64,000 nucleotides of DNA, taken from positions 85,241,178 to 85,305,177 of the forward strand of contig OZ038379.1 of assembly GCA_964036045.1 (NCBI GenBank), in the 5' to 3' direction. This DNA comes from Eutreptiella sp. 'Long Island Sound 2002'. Its lineage: Eukaryota > Euglenozoa > Euglenophyceae > Eutreptiales > Eutreptiaceae. A program made the translations under genes and the position numbers. Of this stretch, positions 1 through 11,865 are shown piece by piece; positions within the stretch are counted from its first letter, which is position 1, and each line of letters opens with the position of its first letter. The notes beneath the pieces were generated by a model that was given only the letters and a program-made list of their open reading frames with translations, searched no databases and was not told the DNA's origin.

Positions 1-1086
1 AACCACCCGGCCATCACATACTCCAAGGACGCCACAACCGCCCTCCAGGAGCTCCCAATGGCACAGGGAACGGACTGGGTTCCCCACCTCCTCGCCTTCC
101 AGGACCAAGGCCTACAACGCGACGACCCCCCAGAAACCACCCCCATATATACCCCGGACCAGAAAGCGTACAAATGCTACTGGCACAAGGGGACCCCCCT
201 GTACGCCCGAACCGGCATCCACGTCCACCTCGTCCACCACCTCAGCATCCCAGGGAGGCTAGGCGTCTATGAGGTCGTCGGGGACGGATAACAACTCAAC
301 GTCATCAACGCCCACGTCCCCTTCGGCGACGCCACGGAACCCTTCCTCCAAGCCCTGGCCGAGGCATACCACAAAATGGCCATGCTCGCCCCCGAAATCA
401 TCATCGGCGACATGAACGCCGCCCCCACCCCGGCGGACCGAGGGGGACAGGCCACACCCCAGAACCATGCAGTCCGCGACACCATCGGGATGCTTGGGCT
501 CATGGACCTGACAGCCAACCCCGAAGGCCAATCATCCCACTTCCTGCACCAAACAGATGCCGCCCCCTCCCGCATCGACGTATGTTATGGCGACCCCACC
601 ACCATCATCCGGGCGGAAGCCCGATATGGACCCCTCCCGCTGGGACCCACAGGCCATAGCCCCCTGCATCTCCGCGTCACCATCCCCAACCTTCCCCCCA
701 GCCCCCCAGAGGATGCGGACCAAGGCCTACCACCCCCCCTGAGGATGCCGCCACTGCAGGACAAACAGGCCTGGTCCCAATATCACAGGGCCATAGACCG
801 CGCCTGGCGCATCCAACCGGACCCCACCGACCTACTCACAGCCATGCGCACGGCCGCCGTCGCCTGCAGCTTCCAGCAACACCCCGACACTGACGATGAC
901 CAACCACCCACGGCACTAGGGGACATGCTCCATGACCTCTGGCATGCGAAGCAACAACTGGCGACCCTCCTTCGCACCGACACCCCCCAAACCCGCCGCC
1001 AGATACACCACTGCAGGGCGAAAATAGCCCACACCAGGGCAGACCTGCAGCGTTGGCACATCCACAGGCAACAGCGCATCGCCTAA
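1..1086 (+). pseudogene. LINE APE-type endonuclease domain (5' partial)
   Basis: Frame 1 is open from base 1 and broken by TAA at 289-291 and TAA at 1084-1086. Across the first stop the reading continues with hallmarks of exonuclease III/APE endonucleases: VINAHVPFG, then IIIGDMNAAP (the GDxN motif) near 396-425, SRIDVCYG near 570-593 and GHSPLHL near 652-672. In LINEs this domain nicks the target DNA to prime reverse transcription. About 130 codons after the last motif form the linker to the RT. The N-terminal catalytic part lies outside the window. Because the frame resumes cleanly after each stop, these look like point nonsense mutations. Confidence 0.8.
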
Positions 1087-2880
1087 GAACACGAGCGGTA
1101 TGCGCAACATGAACTCCCCTACAAGGCCATCTGCCACCTCAACGACGACATGACCAACACCGGCCACCGCACCATCACCATGGTCAGAAAGGAGGACTGC
1201 TCCCTCACCAATGAACCAGCCACAGTGCTCGAAGCTAGCCAGGACAGCTTCCTACGACAACACACGCCCACCGAAGACACACTAGACGCTGACACCCAGG
1301 CCAAAATCGACCGCCTCCCTCAGGTCTTCAGCCGCGCCCAGAGGAGGCAACTGGAAAAGCGCCCCTTCACCATCCACGAAGTCCGGAAGGCCATCCACAG
1401 TCTCCGGCAACACAAAACCCCAGGCTACGACAGCCTCCCCGCGGAGGCGTACTACCACCTCCCCGCCCACCTCCTCCACATCCTCGCCCACCGCCTCTGG
1501 GACATCGTCACGGGGCAAACCCCCCTACCGCCAGACTGGTCAAACGTTGTCCGCCCCCTCTAAAAAACAGGAGACTGGGCCAACCCGGACAACTGGCGCC
1601 CCATACTCTGTGCCGTCACGGAGATAAAAATCGTCTGGACCATCCTCCTACGCCGCATCCGCCCCCACCTGGACCCCCACATACCCGCCAGCCTCTGGGG
1701 GGCCATCCCAGGCCGGTCCCCACACGAGGCCATCTTCCTCCAGGACACCATCGCCGACATGGACCCGGTGGACCTCATCATGGCCTCCCTCGACGTCAAA
1801 GGAGCCTTCCCGGACACCCCGTGGCTCCTCCTGGAGGCGGTGTGGAAACGCCTAGGCCTCCCCTTCTACAACTTCACCACCGGCTACATCCGCACCCTCA
1901 AATACACGGTCCGCACGGGAGCAGGCCTCGCCCCCTTCCTGGAACCAGGCAGCGGGGTCCTCCAAGGAGGAGCAGAACGCCCCTTCCTCTACCTCCTCGT
2001 GACGCTCCCCCTGTCCCTCGCAATCGAGCAGGATTACCCGGCCTACGCACCCTACCCCCTCCTCTGTCACCTGGTGGGCTTCGCAGACGACACCAACCTT
2101 ACAGTCGCACACACCCCACTCGAACCCCATGCCCCGGACCCTGGGCCAACGGTCACCCAACAGGCCAACGACCTACTGGACGTGACCATCTCCTACCTCT
2201 CCCGCAACAACCTCATCGTCCAGCCCACAACGTCAGTGGCCATGATCAAGGGATCTGCCACACCCCGGACCCTAGGGCCACAAGGGCCCCCCATGCAAGT
2301 CGTGACAACCACCACCCGACCGGCAGTAATCCAGGCCGCCAATCCTGGAGACGCCACCCTCCCTCCGAAGTTGCAATCACACCTCGCCCATCTCCACAGA
2401 TATGTGTTCCCGACCACCAAGGCCCTCTCCCTGTCCCACCAGAGCCTGGCGTACTACCTCACTGGGGTCTTGAACGCCTTCAAAGGTTTCCAAGCACTCC
2501 ACCTGACACACCCCACCACCACCCTCCAACCAGCCACATGCGCCGTGACCAAGGCATGGGCAGCACACGGGAGCTGGCCCACCTGCATACCCACCCGCGC
2601 CATCCGAGCGGCATGGCCCCACTATGGGGACGCCATAGGGGACGACGTGAAAGCGGCCTACACCAGACACACCGCCCTCCTCCTTCACCGCATGACCCAC
2701 AACCACTCGCCGGAGGTCCGCGAGGTCACCACAATCCGCCTCCAAGCCGCACAACAGGCCCGCAACACATGCCCACGCTGGGTGCTCCACCAGACGGGCA
2801 TGCCCACCAACAAGGAACACGCCTGTGGAACCACCTGCAGCTTCTCCTCCCATCCCCACACCACGCCATACTCACAAACC
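1087..2880 (+). pseudogene. LINE reverse transcriptase domain
   Basis: Frame 1 continues after the TAA at 1084 and is broken again by TAA at 1561-1563. Visible RT blocks are RPL-stop-KTGDWANPDNWRPI (the KxG...NWRPI block), MASLDVKGAFPDTPW (LDVxxAFD block), SGVLQGGAERPFLYLL (QG..lSP-like block) and LVGFADDTNLT, with the catalytic FADD at 2080-2091. The stop at 1561 sits where relatives have an aromatic residue, so it is probably a mutated Tyr codon. The conserved frame shifts from frame 1 to frame 3 somewhere between 2800 and 2880; frame 1 itself stops at 2907. This enzyme copies element RNA at the nicked target. Confidence 0.85.
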
Positions 2881-4598
2881 ACACGTACCCAGAGGAAGGG
2901 CCTCTAGCGATCCTCTGCGGGGACCTCCACCATCACCCCAAGGGCACCATCCACACCATAGACCTTGTCGGGGCTTCCATCACCGTAGTATATGTCACCC
3001 TCTCACAAATGCGGGTCCTTCACCACAGCGGAGTACACCACACCCCCTTCCTACAACTTCCCGAATGGTCGAAATACCGCCTCTTCCACCAGTACCTCAC
3101 GCAAACGGCAAGAGCAGCAGGCCACACTCTGCCAGGAAGCACAGACATGCGAGCAGCCTACCGAGAATTCAAAAACAAGCACCGCCACCCCATTCCAGCG
3201 ACACCAACCTACGCACCCACCGGTCCGAAACACGAACCCGTCCCCCCGGTGACGGGCCCAGTCCCACCACTAACCCTACTACTAGCCCCGAACGAAGCCA
3301 AACCCACGCAGACCACCGTCATCCACCACGGGGCAAAATGGCGCATACCGAAACACCACATGACCGCAGGAGACCTACCAAAGGTCCCCCATGACTCCAA
3401 GAGCATGCCACGCACATGTTGGGCCTGTGACCCCGAGGCACCAACCATGCCGTGGCCCGTACTACACCTCATAGCACGCCACCACACCCACCCCACAGCC
3501 CACCTACCACCACGGGCCTACGCATGGGTAGCCCCATGGTTCCACCGCACCGACACCAACCCGAGGGTAGCGTGGAACCCCGACCACACGCCCAAGTGGC
3601 TCTTCACCACTATTCCCTCCTGGCCCCGCCCCGACCCGGCAGGGGTCGCCATCCGTTACAGCATGTACGAAGCAGGCAGAACGGGCAAGCACGAGCACCC
3701 CTACTATCCGCTCCACCACTCCTGCCACACACCGGAGCACCAAACACAAACCCTCACATGCCACGACCTAAACCCAGACACAGCCTACATCCTCCACTAC
3801 ATCTCTTCCTACCTCATACAAGGACAGCCGGAACAGGGGCTCATAGCCATGTCCCCTCAAGCGAAACAAATCATCTCCAAAGGAATAGGAGTGTACGCTA
3901 CCCTCGTCCTGCAGCCCACAACCCCAGTGGCCCATCTCACCACAGGCCCCGCCATATACGCCTACCTGCCCATGAACCCATGCCGCCTCCCACAACCGTC
4001 ACCGGCGGACCGGCTCTTCTTCACCGACGCCTCAGGCGAATCCGCCCACATGCCCATCACCGGGGGGGGCACCCTGCAGCTAACCCACACTGGGGGACAC
4101 TACCACATGGACCACCACACGGGCCACACCACCTACGGGGCCTCCTCCCACGGGGAGCTAGGGGCCATGGCCGACGCCATCGCCGAGATCGCAGCCCACC
4201 TACCGGCCCACCTCCCGCACATCGTCCGGGTCTGGTTCCTGGTAGACGCCACTGCCGACACACACCTGCTCCTCCGCATAGCAAGGCAACCACTCCACAA
4301 AGCCACCGCTACGAGCCTCGGCACCCAGGCACTGCTGCTCTGGAAAGCCCTTCGCAGCCTTCCCCCCTACGTCCAACTCCACATCGTGAAACAAGAGTCC
4401 CACAGGCACCAATACGGCAATGGTAAGTTCGACAACCAGGCAGTACACCAGCGCACAACGCACCTGCCAACCCTCCAGATCCCTGACCTCGGCCGAAACA
4501 ACACACACCTCCAACACATACCCCCCGTACCCGAGCCCCATCAGACCCCCAACTGGGTGCCAGAGGACGCCCCCTATTCCTCCCACGACAGAGCGTAA
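2865..4598 (+). pseudogene. LINE linker and RNase H domain
   Basis: In frame 3 the reading picks up at HAILTNHTYPEEG and runs to a TAA at 4596-4598. After about 370 residues of linker that I cannot assign comes an RNase H fold at about 4010-4440: DRLFFTDASG (first Asp), SHGELGAMADAI (Glu), VWFLVDATAD (second Asp) and a terminal HRHQYGNGKFDNQAVH with the last Asp. All four acidic positions of RNase H are present. The domain removes template RNA during second-strand synthesis. It lies downstream of the RT, as in the I and Dualen type LINEs. The stop at 4596 is followed by continued coding in the same frame. Confidence 0.75.
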
Positions 4599-5270
4599 CA
4601 CTACGTCAACCCCATCCAACATCTCGCCCGCGTGCTCGGCGACGCAGACAGCCGGGCACACACCCGGGAGCTCCAGGAGAGACTGCAAATCCCCCTCTAC
4701 CACTCAGCACTGCGCCCAGCAAACGTCCCAGCCCACCTCCAAAAACGACGCATCCAGCTCCTCAGGGAGCAACTACCATTCCTCACCAGGGTCGCCAGAT
4801 GGCTCGCCCGCAAACACATCCAGGTCCCCGAAGAACACACCCGTTGCCCGTGCGCCCACACCACCCCGGAGGACTGGAAACACTTCTAGAACTGCCCCCT
4901 CCATGCACGCAGGGACATGCTAGTAGGCTGGTCCCCGGCAGAAACCCTACGACAACACGAAGGCTGGCCAGCCCACAGCCATGCACACCAGGCCACCAAA
5001 CACCTCTTCCGGGATCCCCTGGTCAAAGAAACCACCATGAGAGGGGCGGTGACACAGGCCCTGCACCGGCACCTCACCAAACACACGGGGAGCCCCATGG
5101 AGGCAGCAGCGCACATCCAGCTAGAGGCAGTCCGCAGAGCAGCGGCCAAAATGGTACACCGCAAACACCTCCTGTTAACACACGCGGAGCAACTCACCGA
5201 CCCGACCGCCAGGGAACACATGCAGCGTCTCATCCATTACCATGCCGTGCATGACCCAGACGTCCACTAA
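4599..5270 (+). pseudogene. LINE C-terminal region with Cys/His zinc motif
   Basis: Frame 3 carries on after the TAA at 4596 and is interrupted by TAG at 4887-4889. The pattern CPCAHTTPEDWKHF-stop-NCPLHARRDML resembles the CxxC...H...C motif with an ET..H..CP core near the C-terminus of many LINE polyproteins, thought to bind nucleic acid. The TAG lies between His and Cys of the motif. About 110 further residues, rich in charged helix-like sequence, run to TAA at 5268-5270. That stop overlaps the start of the next reading frame by 29 bases, so the downstream protease may once have been made from a separate ORF or reached by frameshift. Confidence 0.6.
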
Positions 5271-7389
5271 CCCGCTCCGCGCCCTGCATACGCCCCCCAT
5301 CTCCATGCGCAAGCCGCCAAGACACCACCACAGCGCCCCAAAGCCCATCTCTCACCCAAGAAGCCACCTGGCACCGTCCAACCCCGCCGAGCCCAACCAG
5401 GACCAGCCATACGTCGACGTAGACGCAGAAGACCCCAGCAACCCACCCAGCCCACCCCCCCCGGACCCGGAGCACCCCCCGCCCACACCGGCCACCATCC
5501 GCGACCCCAACCTCCTCCGAGCAACCCTCCAAGGCAGGGCCCTGACCAGCCCCCTGGGCTGGTACCGCCTACAAGAGGACTGGACCAAGCTCACCGTCAA
5601 AGCCCTCCGGGACCTGACCACCCCAGGCAACGGCCTCCACGAGGCCATCGTAGACCTCGTACTCTGGCGAGCCCTCAAACACACCCAGGGCCAGCACATC
5701 TGGGGCCCCCCCATAGAGTGGGGCCAGGCCCTGACGCACGACACCGACATCAACGTCACACGTCGCGGAACCATACGCCTACGACGGGCCCCAGCGGAGA
5801 GGGACCACCCAGCGGACCCGAACCATCCGGAGCAGTGGGAACAGGCCACCGCACCAACCCTCGACACCGCCCTCCGCGCCGCCGGCCTGCGCACCCCAGA
5901 CGACGACCTCCCTCCCCCACCTACAGACACTGACCACCCCCCGCGGGAGGTCTGGTGTACAGTCCTCGAGCGCGGCCATTGGTACGTGGTAGCCGCTACA
6001 GCTACGTCCCCCGGCCCGCAATGCCTCATCAAAGGGACAGACACTATGCTCGCCCCAGGGGCCGCCCCACCCGGGGCAGTAGGGGACCCCACCACCCCAC
6101 ACAGGGTCCTCAGGGGCGTCCTCCAGCCGGGGGACAAGCCCCCAGCCCGCGCCCTGGCTCAAATCACCTCCAAGAAGGCGGGCTACCACCTGGAACTGGC
6201 CATGCTCTGCCTGACCCACTGGATCCAGCGCCGCTGGCCACCCACAGGGACCGTGCCCTGGATTTTGGCCATCCCCACCGCCCACACACAAATCGAGGCG
6301 GGGCCGGACACGCGGCCAAACGCCCCCCCCAGGCCGCAGAACTCCCTCACCTGCGGGTACCACGCCATCCCCAGGGTCCTCAACTGCGTGGGTCTTAGCG
6401 CAGAGCTAGCATACCCCCTCCCCACCACTGACCAAGAGGTCCACCAGATACGCAAGCTCATCTGCGAAATCCTTGCCGCGGCAGCAGAAGACGGCAGGCT
6501 TCTCCTCCAAACCACCCAGCCTACAACTGACCAGGCAAGCCCGCCGCTGCGGGCGGACACATACACCGACACAGCATGCCCCACCGCGCAATCCCCGCCC
6601 ATGCCCCTCCCCTCTCGCTGCTCACCCGGGGACCCACACACGCGCATCATCCTGCACATCCCCGGGCCCCGCGACACGGGCCTCCCCCACCCGCCCGAAC
6701 GCCAGCACACGCCCGCCACAGACCCTCCCACCGGCCACTCCTCACCACCCCCAACACTCGACAACCCGCACACACCCATCGAGGGTGGCCCCGCGCCCCG
6801 CGGCACGCCCAGCCCACCCAGTGGCCCGCACACGCCCCCCGCGCACACCCCAGTAGACCCAGACCCACCCCCCCCGGCCCCCGAATGCAGCCCACGCAAA
6901 CTATTCCCCCCCGCGGACGCCAACCCACACAACCTCACACATTGCAGGACCCCGGCCCAGCCAAGCCCGGAAGGAGAAGGCCACAGCCCCGCACCTCCCT
7001 CCCCCGCCGCTGCCGACCAAATCAGCCCGCCGGGCCGCCAGGTCACGACCGAGCCCCCCCAGGCCGCCCGCCCCCAACCTACAGCCCGAGGACATGCCCT
7101 CCATCCTCCCGGTTGTGGCCGCCGCAGAAGCCGCCGCCCACAAGCCCGCGACCGCCCGCATCACAGCCCAACCCGCGTCCACCACCTCCTCCTCATCCTC
7201 AGCCTCATCAACCTCCTCCACCTCATCTCCCGAGACCCCCCTCCCCGCCGCCCTCATCCACAAGGCCACGGCAAAAGCCAAAGCCGCGGCCGCACGCCCC
7301 AACCCCCCGACCCCCGCACAGGCGACTCAGGCACCCCGGCAACGCACCGGGAAAACACCCGACCCGGCACCGGCGCCCTCACACCTTGA
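5242..7389 (+). CDS. Putative Ulp1-like cysteine protease domain of the LINE
   Basis: This is an uninterrupted 715-codon frame. Residues about 90-420 look like real protein; the rest is Pro-rich low complexity. Two patches resemble the C48/Ulp1 peptidase active site: ERGHWYVVAA (His at 5977-5979, followed by Trp) and PQNSLTCGYHAI (Gln at 6337, Cys at 6352-6354). The His-to-Cys spacing of about 125 residues is longer than in yeast Ulp1, and I cannot place the Asp with confidence. Cysteine proteases of this and the OTU type occur in some LINEs and DNA transposons. After about 7090, frame 2 becomes the more protein-like reading, so the true end is unclear. Confidence 0.45.
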   Translation: MPCMTQTSTNPLRALHTPPISMRKPPRHHHSAPKPISHPRSHLAPSNPAEPNQDQPYVDVDAEDPSNPPSPPPPDPEHPPPTPATIRDPNLLRATLQGRALTSPLGWYRLQEDWTKLTVKALRDLTTPGNGLHEAIVDLVLWRALKHTQGQHIWGPPIEWGQALTHDTDINVTRRGTIRLRRAPAERDHPADPNHPEQWEQATAPTLDTALRAAGLRTPDDDLPPPPTDTDHPPREVWCTVLERGHWYVVAATATSPGPQCLIKGTDTMLAPGAAPPGAVGDPTTPHRVLRGVLQPGDKPPARALAQITSKKAGYHLELAMLCLTHWIQRRWPPTGTVPWILAIPTAHTQIEAGPDTRPNAPPRPQNSLTCGYHAIPRVLNCVGLSAELAYPLPTTDQEVHQIRKLICEILAAAAEDGRLLLQTTQPTTDQASPPLRADTYTDTACPTAQSPPMPLPSRCSPGDPHTRIILHIPGPRDTGLPHPPERQHTPATDPPTGHSSPPPTLDNPHTPIEGGPAPRGTPSPPSGPHTPPAHTPVDPDPPPPAPECSPRKLFPPADANPHNLTHCRTPAQPSPEGEGHSPAPPSPAAADQISPPGRQVTTEPPQAARPQPTARGHALHPPGCGRRRSRRPQARDRPHHSPTRVHHLLLILSLINLLHLISRDPPPRRPHPQGHGKSQSRGRTPQPPDPRTGDSGTPATHRENTRPGTGALTP

Positions 7390-9287
7390 GACAGAGGGCC
7401 TCTTCAACCTGGAACCGGACCCCAACCCCAAACCCGATCCCAAACCCAAGCCGGCGCCCAAACAAGCACACACAACACCACAAACGCAACGACACAAACC
7501 CAAGTGACACCGCCCTAACCAAAGCCCTGACCAAAGCCAGGACCCCCCAGCCACCAAAACCCACGCCCCCCTCCCACCAGCAGCCGCCCCCACCACAGAG
7601 GCGGCCACCCAACACGACCCCGTCCGAACCCTCGCCAACATCCCCATCTCCAAGCGCCCCATCATCCAGCCCCCGCAAACCATCACCGCCGCTGGCCAGA
7701 CCGACCCAGGGACGTGGGACCCCTCGACCACAGTCACCGTTAAGCCCGGCCCCCGACCCGCCGCCCCTACCCACCAAACAGTACAGCCCCAGGGGCTGCG
7801 CATGATGCCCGACCCCCCACCCCCACAAGGGGGACCAGAATACCCACAAGGGATCCTAGGGCCGTACCCGCAGCACCAACCCCAGCACTACCAACGCCAC
7901 CACCACCAGCAGCCCCACCACCACCACCACCAACACCACCCCCACCACTACCACTGCCCACCACCCTACCCCACCGGGCCACAACCCCCCGTGCATGAAC
8001 AGCACCTGCGTATGGGATGGCAGCCAGCGAGCGCTCCACCCGCATACCCCACCTACCACCAGGGGCCAACCCCCCCGTACCAGCCACCGTATCCCCCCGG
8101 CCCCACGTCCAAGCAGAGGGGGCCCCCCAGGCCCAACCCGACCCGTACCAGCACCCACTGCCGCCAGCGCACCCCTACCAACCCCCCCAGTACGGAGCAG
8201 CGCCGCGCGAGGCCCCCCAGGACCCGCCGATGCCTCCTGACTGGCCCGACTCGACCGACGAGCCCCGGTCCCGCAAACGGCGGCGCTCCCGCTCCCCCCC
8301 CGCAAGGCGCACCCACCCCCGGCGCTCACGCTCCCCGCACCGCCACCACGCCTCAACCACCTACTCGCGCCGCTCCCGCTCCCCAAGGCGCCTCCGCGAC
8401 CCCCCGGGGCCCCGCTCCCGCCGCTCCCGCTCCCCCAGGCGCCACCGCCGCCCCATGTCCACCTCCCCCTTCCCCCACGAGCCCCGCAGGGCTTCCCGTT
8501 CCCCCCTCCGCCCGTACGCGACCCCCACCCCCAGCCCCCGCCACCACCGCTCCCGCTCCCCCCGGCGCCGCCAGGCACGCCACCGCCGCCCCACGTCCAC
8601 CTCCCCCTTCCCCCACAGGCCCCACTGGGCTCCCCACTCCCCCCGCCGCCCGTACCCATCCACCAACCCCAGCCCCCGCCACCAACTCTCCCGCCACCGC
8701 CGCCCCATGTCCACCTCCCCCTCCTGTTCCCCTCTCCGCCCGTACCCGTCCTCGACCCCTAGCCCCGCCACCGCTGCTCCCGCTCCCCAAGGCACCGCCA
8801 CCCCCGCCACCACCGCAGGTCCACATCCTCCCCCCGCCACTCCAGGACCTCGAGCTCAGACTCCTCCCCTCCCCGGGCCCCCGCCCACCTCGCCTGGTGG
8901 TCTGCCCCCGCTTTGCAGGAGCACCGCCGCTGGGTGAAGTGGGCCGGGGGAGCAGGAAGGCGAGGAGGGGTGCACATGGTGCACAATTTCGAGGAGGTGC
9001 GCAGCCGCACCCCCCCCGACCCCAACGAGGCCGCCCCGGAGGCCATCATGCCGCAAGCGGCATGGGAGGCCCTCCTCCGCGACGCGGTCCAGGGCCTCCG
9101 CCCCCCCCACACCCCCCAAGCCCTCCACCAATGGCTCCAGGCCACCCACCCCCAGGCCTGGGCCATCAGCGCCCCCCCCCCACCCCACCACCACCGCACC
9201 GGGAAGGGGAAGGGCACGGGCAAGGGGAGGGCAAGGGGCAGCAAGGGACACTCAGGCAAGGGGGCACGGAGGGGCAGGCGCCCATAG
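7094..9287 (+). pseudogene. LINE Pro/His/Arg-Ser-rich low-complexity region
   Basis: The protein-like reading moves between frames: frame 2 from 7094 (stop TGA 7505-7507, then open again to about 8115), frame 1 from about 8100 to 8935, frame 3 from 8913 to 9287. Frame 2 contains a His-rich tract near 7890-7960. Frame 1 contains repeated RSRSP/SRSPRR units near 8265-8590, like the RS domain of splicing factors. Frame 3 ends with LLRDAVQGLRPPHTPQALHQWL and a Gly/Lys-rich tail (GKGKGTGKGRARG). Such basic tails suggest RNA binding or packaging, as in LINE ORF1 proteins, but that is inference. High GC makes false long frames common here, so the frame switches are uncertain. Confidence 0.4.
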
Positions 9288-11844
9288 GGACAGTGCAGCG
9301 GAAGGTACACAACGTGGGGGCAGGAAACCACCCAAGGACCAGGAAGGGACAGGAGCGGGGACCGAGGCACAGAGGAAGAGGGCACCACCGCAGGCGCCGC
9401 GACCCACACCCAGGAAGGGCATACCACGACGGAGGGACCAGCGCCGCCCCACCCCCAGCAAAAGCCGCTCGACTCCCGTGGGCGCACACCCCCAACACGC
9501 ACCGCCGAAGCAAGAAGCGGACGCCGTACGGATCACACCAGCCCACACCCACCAGCCACCGGAAATCAGGCAGGGGATGGAGGGCACACCTACACGGGGA
9601 CAACTGGCTACACCCACAGAGGAAGCCACAGGGAACACCTCCGCGCGGCGCACCACCACGCCCTCACCACCAGGCGACGACCCCGGCCGCCACAAGGGCC
9701 ACCTCACAGGCACCAGAAGAGGACGAAGGCACGGCCACAGAAACCAGGGCTAGGGACCGGGACCCCCAGAGGACACGGGACCAAGGCACAGGCCCCCACG
9801 AAGGGCAACGCCACGGACACCTACCCGACCCACCAGCCCGAGCGGCACGCCCGGGCCCCCACAGCACGGACCCAGCGAGCCACCCACACCTAACCGCACC
9901 CCCCAGCCACCTGCCAGCCACACTCCGACCCGCACTTCGCACCACGGCACAGGCCAGGCTGACCTCCACCGACCCACCACGGCACAACACAGGACAGCAC
10001 GGCCCACCGCACCTCAGCGCACCACAGTGCAACACGCCACGACAACGCACCCCAAAGCGCAACACGCCGCAGCACGACGCGACGCAACGGGGCACAGAGC
10101 GGCACAACACGGCACGGCTGACCCTAACCTGAAGGACTAACCAAAACAAGCCACCGCACACCCCGGAAGGTGCCGCCCCAGCACGCCACACACCGGCACT
10201 GCGGGCGACACATGGGGCCACCGCGCGCCCGGCAACCACGCTGGCGGACCAACCAGAAGGTTAAAACTGTCACGGCGGAGGAGAACGGACACGGACAGCC
10301 CCAGCCCCCTAACCCAGAGCCACACGAAGCCGCCTGGCGCGCCCGCCCAGCCGGCAGAGCCAGGACCTAACCCGGCAGGAAGGGGCACCGAGCCCTACGT
10401 GTACATAACCCACCCGACCCATGGGGCCGGGACACGGCCAAACGGAACGCAACCAGCAACAGCAACCCGGAAGAGCACACTGAATGCAGGCCAGTGCGGG
10501 CGCAGCCCAGGGAAGGCAGAGGGAGGACCAGGCAGACCCCCCCCAAAAAAAAACCAGGGGGGAGGGGGGGGGGGGCAGGAGAACGGCCCACAGCCGCCAC
10601 ACCGCCCGCCAACACCACAAGACACGGCCAAATCCCCCACCCAGAAGGCACCGAAGGCAGGACCCCCAAAGGGGCACAGAGGGACCACCCAGCCAAAACT
10701 GGCACAACCAAGCAAGGAACAGCGGCCCACCGGAAAAAGGGACGCCCAAAATGCACAGACACACTCCACACAAAATAATAAAAAAAGAACCAGGAACCCA
10801 CCCCGAAAGAGAGGGGACAGGGGGACAGGGACCACAAGGCCCGGGACAGGGACAGCCAGCAACCGAAAAAGAAAAAAAAAATACACCCCGACTAGCCGAC
10901 CAAGAAGGGCGGGGCACAGCCGAGACCCGGGCCCAGCACCCACGCCCACACAGCACACCCCGGCCAGGAAAGGCGGGGAACAAGCAGGGCGCGCCCACAA
11001 ACACGCACCCCCGCACAGTACCCCCAACCAGGGGGTGCAGGAGACCACGCGGGACGGGTGCACGAGCACACACACACCCCAACAGCCCCCGAGGAGAGGT
11101 GGGACGCAGCCGAAACCCAAACCCCAGCACGCACGCCTGCACCGCACACCGGAAACGGTGGGGTGCAGGAGGGGCGCGCACGCAACCACACACGTCCCAT
11201 ATGCAAGCCGAAACCTAAGCCCAACCACAAACGCCACAAACCCCGGCCGGTAAAAGAGGGACGGCGCCACAAACCGTACGCAAACACACCCGCCCAAGGC
11301 CCCAGCCAGGACTGGCGGGGTTACCTAAACCCACACCCAACCACAACCAGGACCCGAACACAAACGCCACACAACAGTAGGAAACCCAGTGTCCACAGCC
11401 CGGGCACTGAGGCAGCCCGTGCCATGCAGCTGACCCGGCTAAACGAGATCTGGAGCCCGGGGGTAAGGCTGCATCCTAAGGCCTGCGCTGCTTTGGGACT
11501 CGAGGTGGAGCGTGCGACATCCAAGCACCTCGGAACCCTAGTACCAAGAACGTGCATGCGCACCTTGGGAACGGGATACACCAGGAAGTCCGGTGAACCT
11601 CTAGGGTTCCGCCCAAAGGAGGGGACGTGCGCAGGCACGGGGGCACACCCTCCTGGCGAGACCAGCACATCACGCCGGCGGCGATCAGCCCTCCCGGTGT
11701 TGCCCGGGGCCGCTTTGTTGGGGGCCAACAGTCAGGTCTAGCGGGATGTAAGCCGCCTCCCCTCTTCAAGTGCGGAGCCTCTTCCTGTTCGTCACAGTGG
11801 CAACGCCAGCGGGAACCATGGGGCGCCTCTCCACGACCGAGTGC
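9288..11844 (+). other. LINE 3' non-coding region
   Basis: No reading frame here carries recognisable protein motifs. Long frames on both strands are by-products of the skewed composition, with few T bases and hence few stops on the + strand. The sequence is C/A-rich with loosely repeated GGGGTGCAGGAG/GCACACAC patches near 11030-11190. It is probably the 3' UTR used for target-primed reverse transcription, which here would be unusually long (about 2.5 kb). Confidence 0.4.
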
Positions 11845-11863
11845 ACCTACCTACCTACCTACC
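11845..11863 (+). repeat. (ACCT)n tail at LINE 3' end
   Basis: Four ACCT units and a partial fifth sit exactly where GC-rich LINE sequence changes to AT-rich sequence. LINEs of several clades end in short tandem repeats instead of poly(A), so this probably marks the 3' terminus. Confidence 0.6.
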
Positions 11864-11865
11864 CT

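Larger units (their letters stand above)
1..11864 (+). mobile_element. Decayed non-LTR retrotransposon (LINE), 5' end outside window
   Basis: The order is APE-type endonuclease, reverse transcriptase, RNase H, Cys/His zinc motif, Ulp1-like protease candidate, a Pro/His/Arg-Ser-rich region, a long non-coding 3' part and an (ACCT)n tail. The coding part is split by several in-frame stops and frame changes, so the copy is dead. The + strand is strikingly C- and A-rich compared with everything after 11864, where base composition changes abruptly. Green-algal LINE clades such as Dualen/RandI combine APE endonuclease with extra domains; I see no restriction-like endonuclease, so I do not assign a clade. 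Confidence 0.85.

Noticed and set aside
1-5270. Alternative genetic code in which TAA/TAG are read as Gln, suggested by many in-frame stops in the LINE
   Set aside because: The stop at 1561 falls where relatives have an aromatic residue, TGA stops and frameshifts also occur, and E1/E2 have frames of over 1000 codons ending in TAA or TAG. Ordinary decay explains the stops.
10309-11297. Long minus-strand frames over the LINE 3' region
   Set aside because: The + strand is very poor in T and stops are rare, so long frames arise on both strands; their translations show only Cys/Gly/Trp-rich composition without motifs.
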